Assembly (NCBI GenBank): GCA_951640165.1
Contig: OX621254.1
Coordinates: forward strand, 23,782,001-23,846,000
Origin: Pseudoips prasinana
Lineage: Eukaryota > Arthropoda > Insecta > Lepidoptera > Nolidae
Reading direction: 5' to 3'
Length of the DNA: 64,000 nt
The notes under the pieces were generated by a model, which was given only the letters and a program-made list of their open reading frames with translations, was not told the origin of the DNA and ran no database searches. How positions within the stretch are numbered: the first letter of the stretch is position 1; each line of letters begins with the position of its first letter. Position numbers and translations under genes: made by a program. Shown piece by piece: positions 41,063 through 52,245 of the stretch.

Positions 41063-41254
41063 TACATAAGTTAGTAGCATAATTAAATTAGGTATAAATT
41101 ATGGACCCTGAGGTTTACTGCATAGATTTTAGAAGAGAGGAGGAAGAGCGCATTTCAAATGTTATTTTGAGTCAGCCACATAAATTGCTGAGATTGCATA
41201 GGATACCAGTAATTCAACACTATAACATTAGCAACCCGCAACCCTATTTTAAAT

Positions 41255-41660
41255 GTGAAAACTTCTTAGCGGCGTTGTTCACTTTTTTGGGATGGGTAAA
41301 AATTTTTAAACTGGCGTGGACTTGATCGAAGACGGAGGGTTATTTTTTTTAATTCCCTCTGGCCGTTCATACCGCATAAATGGCCGCAGATTTTTTTTAA
41401 TAATTATGTTAGATTTTTTACAGCAGACTGTCTTATCAAATTTAGTTATATCTTTATAATTAATTCCCACCATAGGGAGGGAAGCAATTACTATGAGTCT
41501 TTTCCGACCAAAGGTGGGTAGTAGCATCTTCAACCCGATACTCGGAACAGATAAACACTACTTTCCGAGTATGGGAAATGAAACAAAATACTTTTTACTT
41601 CTATCGGCAGTCCCCAAAGAATACCCCGTACCTACAACATCTAGACGTGCAAGCTAGATA
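41255..41660 (+). repeat. Repeat X copy 2 (empty site of the LTR element)
   Basis: Uninterrupted homologue of the flanks of 4,171-9,103: GGGAGGGAAGCAATTACTAT...GGTGGGTAGTAGCATCTTC...ATAAACACTACTTTCCGAG. A single AGTAG stands where the LTR element sits in copy 1. Confidence 0.7.
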
Positions 41661-41664
41661 AGAT

Positions 41665-43000
41665 AATTGTTTGTTTGCCACATAACATAAAACTATAACA
41701 ATAATAAGTGCGTACAGTTAAATGCAATACATTTTTACATAATAAAATTGTTTGTTTGTTACCTTAGCTAAGTTATTCGGAGTTAACTTGTATTAAAGGT
41801 GCTAAGCCCAACTTTGTTTATATAGTTCCATCATTATTCATCAATAATTTATAGGGTGAAAGTTAACATAAAAAGAGAAAAAGTAATAATATGAACAAAA
41901 TACTAAAAATCTTATATTAGATAACAGATGTTAATAGAAAGCTCTTATATTAGTGTGTGTGTGTGTGTGTGTGTGTTTGTGCGTGTGTGTCTGTGTATGT
42001 GTGTGGGTGTGTGTGTATGTGTGTGTGTTTGTGTGCGCGCGCGTGTGAGTGTGTACGTATGTGAGTGGACGTGGGTGTGTGCGCGGTATTAGGAAACTTG
42101 CTGTAATAATTGTGCTTGCGCTAGATGGCTGCGTGCTGAAGTATGGGCCGTAAAGGACAGGATAATACCAAGGGTAAATATAATTACATAATTTAGTTAA
42201 AGTATTTTTAACTTTTAGACATCACAATCAAACTTTATCACTACATCAACAATTTTGGCAATCGTAACCAGAGTGTCTATAGAATTTATTTACTTACAAA
42301 GAAATGTGACCTACGAGAAGTTAAAACAGTTTTATTTCTTTTTTATTTTAATTTGAACTTTTTTTGGCTTATTATATTAGAAAAATACACTCTTATATTT
42401 TATTTTATAATATTACATAAATCGGTTTTATTACAATAATTGTCCGATTTGAAATAAGACACATTGAAACGATAACGAACACAAGATGTACTTAACAAAA
42501 TTACGGAATATAATATAAGTATCCATTTATTGCAAAAACCTTTATCTTTTTACAATTTAGTTAAAATGAAATTGCCTATTTGAAATGAGACAAAGGATAA
42601 CGCATACAACATGTTACAACATTAGAAAATAAATACCTATACTATTAACAGAGATTTTTTAAAATTTAGTTTATAAATAATAATACGTTTTCCATAAAAT
42701 CATGTATGGAGGTTAAAAAACTTACGTGCAATAATATATTTTCTGAAATTTTCATGAATACTTAATTAGGCCACACTAATGCATTATTTTATTAATATTA
42801 TGAGTCTCAACTAATATTAAAAAGAGAAAATAGTTGATTATTTGTACGTTTTTTGTTACGGATCATATCAAAAACTACTAAAGTGATTTTAAAAAAGCTA
42901 CGTTATCAGGGAGTCAAATGAGGTTTATTTTTATTTACAATTAGAGATTTATACGTAAATTCTAAAAATGCCTACAAAAGTGCTTTTTGGCGTGCGCTTT
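41665..43000. other. (GT)n microsatellite and AT-rich sequence, no gene seen
   Basis: 41,955-42,090 is a GT/TG-rich microsatellite with interruptions. 42,118-42,135 has GCGCTAGATGGCTGCGTGC, a motif also seen at 23,797 and 45,500. The rest is AT-rich without coding signal. Confidence 0.6.
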
Positions 43001-43008
43001 GAAAACTA

Positions 43009-43358
43009 TCACACTAATATTATAAAGGCGAAAGTTTGTGTGTGTGTGAGTGTGTATGTTTGTTACTTCTTTACGTAAAAACTACCGAACGGATTTTGAT
43101 GAAACTTTGTAGTAATAAAGCTTATATACCGGAATAACACATTAGCTATAATTTATAAACTATACGCGCTATAATCTATAAGCGCTGTGCCCCGCGGTTT
43201 AACCCGCATTAAACTTTATAAATTATCGCCAATGTGTTAATCCAGGGTGTCAGCTGACTCCATACCAAAATTTTATTAAAATCGCTCCAGCCGTTTAGAC
43301 GTGAAGAAGTAACAAACATACACACTCACAAACTTTCGCCTTTGTAATATTAGTAGGA
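43009..43358. mobile_element. Two Helitron subfamily A copies in opposite orientation
   Basis: 43,009-43,180 (+): TCACACTAATATTATAAAGG...ACTACCGAACGGATTTTGATG. 43,182-43,358 (-): GCTGTGCCCCGCGG...AATATTAGTAGGA. Their outer 60 bp (GGCGAAAGTTTGTG...TTGTTACTTCTTTACG and its complement) form a long inverted repeat. Confidence 0.65.
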
Positions 43359-43359
43359 T

Positions 43360-43950
43360 TTTATATGTTAACTATGACGGTATGGCCTAATTGAGTATCT
43401 CTAAAAATATTTGACAATAGAATTGTTACCTAGCATTCTGCAACTTGTATATGGCTCCCTATTTGCATCACAAGTTGTATTTACATATACAAAGCATTAC
43501 TAAGATTCTAAAATCGAGATCGAGACTCGATCTTAAATACAGAAAATCGATGGAGATTTCTCTCAGGAAAATTTCTCTGAAAAATAGGGTGACGTCACAA
43601 AAATTCCCAAGAGTCTGAAAATTGGTAGCATCGTTCATTACTATTATAAAGGAAATGTGAAAGGTCCTCATCGATCCGGCACGTGCAAAAAAATTAACTC
43701 GGAGTCAAAGGTCACAAAAACAGGTTTTTGTCGATTTTCAGCAAAACGGAAATTTTTAACATAAAATTAGCTCTGACAAAAATTTTATAATATTTTATAA
43801 TTATCTAAAAAAATTGTATCCATAGTTTTTCCCTAAGAGCCACCGTTTTTTAGATATAACTATTCAAAAAGTTTAAAGAGTTGCAATTGTCATAATATAG
43901 CGCGTTTTTTTTTTTGTTTTAGTTTAGTAAACGAAACAAACAGCCTTTTT
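43360..43950. other. No gene seen
   Basis: AT-rich; a 67-codon minus-strand frame at 43,468-43,671 has no supporting feature. Confidence 0.35.
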
Positions 43951-43954
43951 TTTG

Positions 43955-44515
43955 TTTAGGCAGAAAGTGTCTGCGGGCGGGTATGCGGACTCGCACCGAC
44001 TAAACCTACCTGCCGTGGACTTATCTTGGCGCCTGATGGGAGGAGCCCCGGGAACGCGGGTATGCTGCTCCGGTGCTCCTCTTTTGCGCCGCGTCCCAGA
44101 TGGTCGGGACACGTACCCTGGGAGGGCTTGGGATTGCCCTCCCCTATTACCGGCTCCTGCCAGTCCGGCACAGCGACTGTGCCACAGACAGATCGCTATC
44201 TTCCCGGAGCTGCTTGCATGGCGGCAGTAGAGGACACTTCCCATACTGCCACCACAGCTCCGAATCAATTTACAGCCTAATGGGAATTTTTAACCTTGGA
44301 TGTCTATGTTGACCGGACTATACATAAGACTCCTGCTACTGTTTACTTCACTTTCAGTTCCTATCCATCCAAAGGTTGTCTGGAAGAGATCGCTTAAGGC
44401 GATAAGACCGCCCATTGTACCTTATGTTCTTTATATTATATCCGATGTATTTTCTTTCCGCCTGAGTGTGTACAATAAAGAGTATTCTATCTATCGTAAG
44501 AGTTTATTACTTTAA
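43955..44515 (+). repeat. GC-rich LINE-like block followed by a BMC1-like tail
   Basis: 43,955-44,285 is by far the GC-richest block here (GGGAGGAGCCCCGGGAACGC, GACACGTACCCTGGGAGGGC) and may be a decayed LINE gag region. 44,355-44,500 has TTGTCTGGAAGAGATCGCTT, GATAAGACCGCCCATTGTAC and TACAATAAAGAGT, the BMC1-type 3' end. Together they could be one internally deleted LINE. Open frames in the GC block occur in several phases and none has a clear domain. Confidence 0.4.
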
Positions 44516-44569
44516 CCTATATACAAAGGGATAGTAAAGATTGACATTGTACGTTGATATTTGACTTGA

Positions 44570-44780
44570 CTACACGTGTGTCGCAGTGGTTAAGACAGTT
44601 ACCTCACCACTTTGTGTCGCGGGTTCGATTCTGAAAATGAATTCGCACCTGAAAACTATTTTTACGACCTATAAGTAGTTTTTCTAAATCTGGGTGAATT
44701 TAGTGTCTGTCAATTATATGTTTGTAAATTACCCCACGACACAGGGATTCAATTATACAGTAAGGAGGTTATCTTAAAAA
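44570..44780 (+). repeat. SINE family S3, near full length
   Basis: GTGTGTCGCAGTGGTTAAGA (box A), GCGGGTTCGATTCTG (box B), body with TAAGTAGTTTTTCTAAATCTG and CCCACGACACAGGGATT. Confidence 0.7.
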
Positions 44781-44789
44781 AATTACAAA

Positions 44790-46335
44790 GATGATACTAA
44801 ACCTATACCGTAGTTCTAATCAAATTTATAATCGGGTTTAATCACCTTATCTAAAACATTAATCACTATATTTTGCGTTTAAAGTCACAACTATACATGC
44901 CTACTTGCATTTTAATATTTTTGTCTCTTTCATACAATAATTTTCTTTGGCACATACACTCTATCACTAACCGTATTAGCATACACAAAAATAATCTTAA
45001 GCAGTACTTAAGTTCTATTTCTCTCAGAAATTCTAGACCATTGAGAAAGTTATAGGAAAATAATATCATAACCGCATTTACAAAAAAAAATACAATTATT
45101 AACCCCCTCTCACATGTCTGCAAAAGTAAGCAAATGTCTGTCCCACCCGCTTACGTAAGCATTAGTACAACATATATTTTTAATCTGTTCTGGTTTTTTT
45201 TTCATTCATGAGCAGCTATTCAAGTCTAGAAATAAGCTTATGATAGAGGAATTTCACACAAATCATATTTCTGGCTAAATTTTGTAGAAAATCCATAAAG
45301 AAAATAACTTCGAAATAAATTGCGTCGTAATCATCCTCCAAACCCCCCATACCATGTTATTATAAATTAGCAAAGACTGGAAAAGGGGGAAAAACCCCTC
45401 CTAGTGCTTACGTAATACTTTAATGGCCCGTAACGAAAACGAATTAAGTAAGTTTATAGGATTTTAAATAGTTTTGACGCAAACGTCCCTTCGACAGTCG
45501 CTAGATGGCGCGCGTATTAGTATGCAGCTAGCACCGCGCCGACTCAGAAGCAACGATTATAAAACCTCCTTAATTGACTAAGACTTGTGGATATAAATAT
45601 TATTTTTTATGATCCTATAGTATTTATGAATTTTGTACACCTTAATTTCAAATATTCATCGTTTAAAATTTTGATTTGTAATATTATTTATATCACTTTG
45701 TATGTATTTTTTTATTTTTTCTTTTTATATATAACATAATTAGACTTTACTAAAATATATATCCAATTTGAATTAATACAAATGATAAGGAATAAAAAAT
45801 GTAACAAAATTAGAAAGTAATTTAAACATATTTAAAAAAACGTCTCTCAGATATGCATAAAGGCTCAAAAGATTACGTTTTATCTTTTGAGTTACATTAT
45901 TATATGTATGTAAAATTCATGCAAAAACAAAAAACAACAAAGACAGGAAAAATCATAAATAAAACAAAAGAAATAACATAAAATTTACGTTTATTTGAAA
46001 TTTTCGAGTTTTCAATAAAGGGTTTTCATTAAAAATTAGGCAAAACCACTGCTCTAATATCACAACACTCAGCGGTAGGAACACTCCTACTAGCCTCTCC
46101 ACATATCCGATCGGATAAGACATTTAAATATAAACATTTAGTTACATCAAACATTGTTCGTAATACTAGTGGATACTACATTTTTGTATCGATATTTCTA
46201 ACGTAAAGTAATATGCTACCGACGATTCTATCCTCAACACGACTAAACTATTTCAAATGTAATTACATCTCTTTCTAATATAGCTAGTAAGAAAAAAACA
46301 GGGCACATATAGAACTGTCAACGCACTAAAATAGC
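44790..46335. other. No gene seen
   Basis: AT-rich. 45,490-45,560 has GTCGCTAGATGGCGCGCG and a GC-richer patch without an open frame worth calling. Confidence 0.4.
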
Positions 46336-46340
46336 TTGTA

Positions 46341-47041
46341 CAAGGTTACTTGTAAAAAAAAACACCAGCAACCTCGCAAGATAAGATAGCTAACAACATA
46401 AGCAACAACTTTTGTTCTACAACTTTTGATAATTTGTTAGATTTTATCTTCGTACAAAATTAAGTATTGAAATAAATTAAATAAAAATAAAATAAAATAA
46501 AAAAGGTTTCTATTCACGTCGACTTTAAAAAAGCGCTTGTAAATAGTCAGAACATGTTTGGATTAATATAGTTGTATACATTATTATTTCTAGTTACATA
46601 GATATTTAGGTAAACGGATTGTATGAAAACATTTATAAAATTTATTTTATAATAGCAATTATATTTAGCTAGCTTGTATTAAGTTCTATATTTTACTACA
46701 TATTGTCTGAATTATTTATTATTATGGCGGACCTTGTGTTAATAACGACGGTCGCGCTTTAATGCTACCACCGGATCCAATGCGCCTATTAATTTAATTT
46801 ACCGCTTGAATGTTTACAACTCTACGCGCATCACAAAGATTACGTAAATATACACTTGTGAGGGCGCGGGGAAGGGGTGCAGCGGTAGCGCCTTGGAACT
46901 TGACCCATTTTTCTAGTCGCCGATCGCCGTGTATTTTTTTTTTTTCATATATTGATTTATGCCCGAACTCGTAGAACAAAAGTTATTGCTTATGGTGTTA
47001 GGTATCTAGTCCTACGAGGTTGTTGGTGTTTTATAAGTAAC
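46341..47041. mobile_element. MITE family M3 copy 2, split by a LINE fragment
   Basis: The left arm (46,341-46,478, AACACCAGCAACCTCGCAAG, AACAACTTTTGTTCTACAAC) and the right part (46,790-47,041, CGAACTCGTAGAACAAAAG...GAGGTTGTTGGTGTTTTA) match 60,700-61,074. An RA-family LINE tail (about 46,480-46,785, opening AAATAAAATAAAATAAAAAA) sits between them. Confidence 0.75.
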
Positions 47042-47124
47042 TATTTTAGTCGACATGTTCTTACGACGCTTTATTTGCCTAAAACTAAATTAATATAACT
47101 AAAGATGCTCTTTCCTTTTCATTA

Positions 47125-49019
47125 GTAGGGTAGACCGGGGACAATTAAAACAGGTCATGATTGCAACAACTTCAATTTCTCGGAGGCTATGATACCTACG
47201 CGTATGACGCGTCGTTCGTTGCATCGTCGGCCATGTTCGGTTTTGTGTTGAGTTCAGCTCGAGCGAGCGAGCGACGCAGTTGTGCACAAGACGCTTCGAC
47301 GAATTACGCGCCAAAAACTAAGTATTCACGATTTTATTTTTTTCGTTTTTTACCAATTCAAATCTTGTTATTTGTCAGTTTTTTTTTGTTTTGGAGTATA
47401 GTTTAACTATTTAAATTTGTATTTATTCCTGTTCATTCATGTTTAAGTCAATAGATAGCAAAATATTGAGTGTTGAAGTAGAAGATGTCACATGGGTACG
47501 TTTGAAACGACGTGTCTGTGGACATTTGAAACGTTTCAAACGTCCCCACATATTCCGTATTATTACCCGACTACACTGAAGGTGTTGTTTACTAAAATGT
47601 CAATAATTAATAGAATATAAAAGCAGCTCGATTATTTTTTAAATAAAGGTATTATGATGATAAATAAAACCACTTTTAACAATCACCAGGTATTAAAACC
47701 CCGACGACCCTAAAGTTGAGCACGCGACATTAATTTTAATCTAATTTTTTCATTAATCTTTTCAAGAGATGCCCAGAAAATGAAAACACGTTACAGACAG
47801 AAGTTCCAAGAACGTATTTGCATATCAGCAAGCATATGAGGAATTGCTATCGGGTAAATCGTTGAGGAAGGCTGCAGAAATGTTCAGTTTAGATCACGTC
47901 TTATTAGCACGTTACTTCATCTTCTCCGAGTTGCTCACTGAATTCTCAGCCAAGTTCCCCTGTCATACCTGTATCGTAAATGCAACATGACCAAACCAGT
48001 CCGATGACACTACAACTATCACAATCTGCTGCAGGACTTAAAGCCGGAGTCCCATCTTCTCCGAAACGCTTAGTAACTCCACAGCAAAGTTCCTCAGTCA
48101 TACTAGTGTCGAAAGTTCAGCATGACCTTACCAGCCCGATGACTAACGCAGGACTTGAAGCCACTGTTCCAGCTTCTCCGATTCAAACTATGAGACTGAT
48201 TCTCCCCACTAACTATTATTTTATAGAAGAGTCTTTTTTATAAATTAAGTTTGTTTAAGAAGAGTTTATTTCTTTTACTTTGTATCTAGTCTTTAATTAA
48301 GGGTTTTGATGAATTTTAGGGTATAAATTCCCAATATTTTAAGTTAATGTTATCTAAGTTGATTGATCTTTTCTAAAAATTAAGTTTCTTATGACGAGTC
48401 AAACCTATACCTATACGAATGTTATGATTGAAACATTGTCATGATTGAAACATTGTTATGATTGAAACAAGCTATTTTGTATGAGACTGGATTACCTTTT
48501 TTTTCTCCCCCATATAAGTGCAATTACAGCAAAAAAGGGTATTACATCTTTCAATAATATGAAATAGTATTTAATAACATAAATAAGAGAACGAAAATTC
48601 TTTAAATAAGAGTTATTTTGCGTTTTTTATTTTGAAGATGTTTTTACATTTATAATTTTCTAAATTTTTATGTTACGGTGACGGACTGGTCACGATCTCA
48701 ATAAATATTTTAGTGGTAAGTTAAATTGTTAAGACTGATTAGAAACCTTCAGTAGTTCCTGAAATAATTCAGTGTTTCAATTATCCCTACATACCGTTTC
48801 AACTGTCCTTGGGGTGGGGTCAATAGAACCACTGTGCCCGGTTTTCTTTAATTTGTGATTGTAGGTTAACTATTCGAAATAGAGATATAGATTATGTTTA
48901 ATTTAGGAACTAGATAAAGACCCTTTCAACGATATAAAAACGAGGGATGTAGGTATTGTAGATACTTCACTGCACACAGTTTAAGTAAAATTGTTTCAAT
49001 TGTCCCCGGTCTACCCTAC
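47125..49019 (+). mobile_element. Pogo-like (Tc1/mariner superfamily) element, internally deleted
   Basis: Ends GTAGGGTAGACCGGGGACA and its inverted copy; the terminal repeats extend to about 28 bp with one mismatch, flanked by TA (47,123-47,124 and 49,020-49,021). 48,425-48,475 holds tandem ATGATTGAAACATTGT motifs, probably subterminal binding sites. 47,200-47,290 is CpG-rich and may be its promoter. Encodes only fragments of a transposase (next entry). Confidence 0.8.
47769..48242 (+). pseudogene. Fragments of a pogo-like transposase (HTH part and C-terminal part)
   Basis: ATG 47,769 is followed by a stop four codons later, then an open stretch with AYEELLSGKSLRKAAEMFSL, which matches the Psq-type helix-turn-helix that opens pogo-family transposases and CENP-B. 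Downstream the frame gives Ser/Pro/Thr-rich sequence (SPKRLVTPQQSSS, HDLTSPMTNAGLEA) ending at TAA 48,240. The two similar stretches at 47,980 and 48,115 (CATGACC..ACCAG.CCGATGAC) suggest an internal duplication. The DDE catalytic core is missing, so any product could bind DNA but not cut it. Confidence 0.65.
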
Positions 49020-49213
49020 TATGCTAGAAAGAATAACATATATATTTAAATTAATTTAGTTAGTATTGAATAGAATCAAGGGCATTATTTACCACACTAG
49101 GATTTTACTGTGATCTGATTGATTATACCTAACAGCTTCAATACATATATAATTAAATAATCGGATACAATAAATACGTCTTTAAAGTGTTTTTATCTTC
49201 AATCCTAAGGCGA

Positions 49214-49462
49214 GACGCTCATAGGCAGATGCTCTCACCAATACGTAAATAATTAGCGAGGTTAAGCAACTAGGCTCACGGTCAGTCCATAGATGGGTGA
49301 TCGCCAAAGTGGTTTATTTTCTGAGCGTCTCCGTGCTTCGGAGGGCACGTCAAGCTGTCGGTCCCGGTTGTAGCCAAAGCAACAGTCGTTAAGCCATGTC
49401 AGAGGCCTACTGGGCGGCTTGAACAACACACTAGGGTAACCACTGCCCATACGATAAGTAAG
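49214..49462 (+). repeat. 5S-rRNA-headed SINE, reference copy with target duplication
   Basis: 249 bp bounded by a 12-bp duplication ATCCTAAGGCGA (49,202-49,213 and 49,463-49,474). The head reads GCGAGGTTAAGCAACTAGGC...CGGTCAGTCCATAGATGGGTG, aligning with 5S rRNA from about its middle through box C. The body follows (GAGCGTCTCCGTGCTTCGG, TGTCGGTCCCGGTTGTAG). It ends CCATACGATAAGTAAG, with no poly-A. Other copies: 12,505; 23,065; 24,695; 27,654-28,312. Confidence 0.8.
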
Positions 49463-49670
49463 ATCCTAAGGCGAAATCAAAATATTAGCAATCACCGTAA
49501 AAAAATAAACGATAAATGAACATCCATATAAACATAGTAACAACACTAGTACAGGAATAAATAAAAGAAATATCACCAATAATAAAACTAACCTAAGATC
49601 GAACAACTTTGATGTACTAAATGTAAGTTAGATGTACAAGATATAACATAAATAGTGGATAAAATTGAAA

Positions 49671-50165
49671 CAGAATAATACACCCGTAAAACTGAACAAA
49701 TTACAGAATAATACAACAGTGAAACTGAACGTATAACAGAATAATACAGCAGTGAAACTGAACATATTACAGAATAATACACCCGCGAAACTGAACAAAT
49801 TACAGAATAATACAACAGTGAAACTGAACGTATAACAGAATAATACACCAGTGAAACTGAACATATTACAGAATAATACACCCGCGAAACTGAACAAATT
49901 ACAGAATAATACAACAGTGAAACTGAACGTATAACAGAATAATACACCAGTGAAACTGAACATATTACAGAATAATACACCCGCGAAACTGAACAAATTA
50001 CAGAATAATACAACAGTGAAACTGAACGTATAACAGAATAATACACCAGTGAAACTGAACATATTACAGAATAATACACCCGCGAAACTGAACAAATTAC
50101 AGAATAATACACCCGCGAAACTGAACAAATTACAGAATAATATACCCGTGAAACTGAACAAATTA
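49671..50165 (+). repeat. 33-bp minisatellite, 15 units, with 99-bp higher-order period
   Basis: Units CAGAATAATACA + variable 5-6 bases + GAAACTGAAC + variable end. Three types (CCCG..CAAATTA, ACAG..GTATAA, CCAG/GCAG..CATATTA) follow one another in fixed order, giving four 99-bp blocks, then three CCCG-type units. Because 33 is a multiple of 3 and stops are absent in some frames, 203- and 177-codon frames appear on the minus strand; they are by-products. Confidence 0.95.
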
Positions 50166-50184
50166 CAGAATAATAATCATATCT

Positions 50185-50325
50185 TAGCACATTATTCACA
50201 CACGGTCATGTCACATGTGATCCCAAACTAAGCAGAGCTTGTACAATGGAAACCAGATAACTGAAATACTACATATACTACTTTTCTTTTGTAAAGAAAT
50301 ACTTGTATAGATAATATACAACTGG
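50185..50325 (-). repeat. SINE family S1, 3' part
   Basis: ACATTATTCACACACGGTCA...CCCAAACTAAGCAGAGCTTG...TATAGATAATATACA; the head is missing. Confidence 0.65.
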
Positions 50326-50329
50326 TGTT

Positions 50330-51035
50330 TTGTAATATGTTCTGAATAGAGAGAAAACCAAAGAAAATTGAATGCCCATAAAAAATGCATCAGCTGGTAA
50401 GCATTTCGTATGGAACGTCAATATTTTATTTGTGTATTTCCTAAGGTGATGTTCTACACGTAGTTCAGTTCTATAGTCAGCTCTTTCTAAAATTCTATTA
50501 AACACTTAAAATTGTTTAAACATATCAATGTTATGTTTGAACTTTTACGAGAGTAATAAACCATATTTTTATGAATTTATAGGCAAATTAAATTTCATCC
50601 ACTATTCATATGCCACCTTTTAAAATGAAATTAAGTATACAATTTTATTTAGGAATGGATATCAAAAGCATTTTTTATAAGATGTTACATTAAAATTGAC
50701 TTATTTTTTTTTAATTAAACGACCGCGATTACTTTTGTCACCTATCATCACCTTAAATGCGCCGTGCACCTGCCTCGCTCGCACATTTCTTATTTTTAAC
50801 GAAACGTATCCATAAGCACTTTCTAACAACATATTGCGATCACCCTGCAAGAATAATACTCCAAAATATACAAACAACTTATATAATACATGTTTAAAAT
50901 TAAAATATTTATCGCAGTTATTTTGGCCAATATAAAAACGAAAATTTGCTCTGTATATTTTCTAATATTAATATCACAAGGTCACCGAAACACATTTTTT
51001 TCGAAATAGAATACAATATTATGATAAAGTTAGTG
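50330..51035. other. No gene seen
   Basis: AT-rich, short frames only. Confidence 0.4.
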
Positions 51036-51039
51036 TGGT

Positions 51040-51195
51040 ATGGTGTGTTATATGGGTGTTTGTTAATCTTCCACGCAAAAACTACCGAACGGATTTTGTA
51101 CAATCTTTGTAGTAACATAGCTTATATAACCGAATAACTTAATGCTATAATTTATAATGTTTGGCACGGGTAAAACCGCGAAGTACAGCTATATA
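51040..51195 (+). repeat. Helitron subfamily A, 3' part
   Basis: ACTACCGAACGGATTTTG...GGCACGGGTAAAACCGCGAA then GTACAGCTAT; the hairpin is preserved, the 5' start is not. Confidence 0.5.
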
Positions 51196-51199
51196 GTAT

Positions 51200-52245
51200 C
51201 TTATAAAAAAAGAAATGTGCAAGCGAGAAGGCTATAATCCCAAAAATTGCAACCTCGTCCACTTATGGGGCATAGTATGTTCAGTAACATATCTACCTAT
51301 ACGGGAACAAAACCTCCTATTTAGTAGGGACCCACAAGAATAGCTATTTAGAGGAATACATTTAGGTTCTCTACGTTTTGACAATGTTCTATATTAATGG
51401 CCCAAATTAATTGAGAGTGATACTTCTGTAGTTGACTCGTTAAGACTATAGAAGTGTCAATTTATTTATTTTTCTTCTTCAGACATAATTCTATTATACA
51501 ATGCCTGTTTTAACTCAAGTTCCATCAAATAACGCGAGCTTTAACCTGCTTTAACCTTATAAGACTTAAAATTTAATTTTAAGGTTTCATTACGTCATTT
51601 CTATTTAAAATGTAAATGATATAATAAAATACAATATGGATTTTTTACAAAGGAAATTATTAATTATAAAGCCATTTCCGCCCTAATCTAGATAACCGGT
51701 ATATACCGTTATAAATAACCAATAAAGTTGTCTCACATTCAGTATAACGATAATACCGGTAAAGTACAGGTTATATCTGGAGTCTTACGGCGGAGATGCC
51801 GATAAATATTACGTGTATAATCAATTGTAAATACACTAAGGCAATACTAATTAAATGGAACATACTTCTTTTAAACCACCGGGGAAATGTGAAAATATAA
51901 TAAAAATATAAGCATTTATATATAGTTACTAAATTTTTCCATAGATCAGTCCGAATATCTCGAATCGAATGTTCAAACGACTAACCACAAGACCAGCCAG
52001 TACATCACTCAGAAGTCCAGTTATTAAAAAAAACAATAAATTACTAGTTCGTAACGCATTTGTATCACATCACTGATCACTGTGTTTGTACTGAAGTTTT
52101 CGGTTACCGGTTACGTAACTGTATTTTTTAAACAGGTTTTTTGGTACCGTTATTTTATTATTTTTAACAGTGGTAGTAATAACGTATCTTTTCCTGTTAT
52201 GCTTGAATATTTTTATCTTTTCTTTCTCTTTGTTTTCTTTTATGT
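51200..52245. other. Downstream region of the MARCH-type gene
   Basis: AT-rich, no repeat recognised. On the minus strand AATAAA (complement of 52,154-52,159) lies about 90 bases after the stop codon at 52,246 and is a fair candidate for its polyadenylation signal. Confidence 0.45.

Noticed and set aside
43924..44312. Several overlapping GC-rich open frames on both strands
   Set aside because: GC-rich sequence lacks stop codons in many frames; none shows a domain. Called as a repeat block instead.
47161..47406. 81-codon + strand frame in the pogo-like element
   Set aside because: Lies in the CpG-rich leader of the element, with a phenylalanine-rich nonsense end and no similarity to transposase.
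49671..50165. Regular 33-bp repeats resembling a CRISPR array
   Set aside because: No unique spacers: units are contiguous and all derived from one 33-bp sequence; eukaryotic context.
49588..50199. 203- and 177-codon minus-strand frames with 11-residue repeats
   Set aside because: They are the 33-bp minisatellite read in frames that happen to lack stops; no start context, splice site or non-repeat domain.
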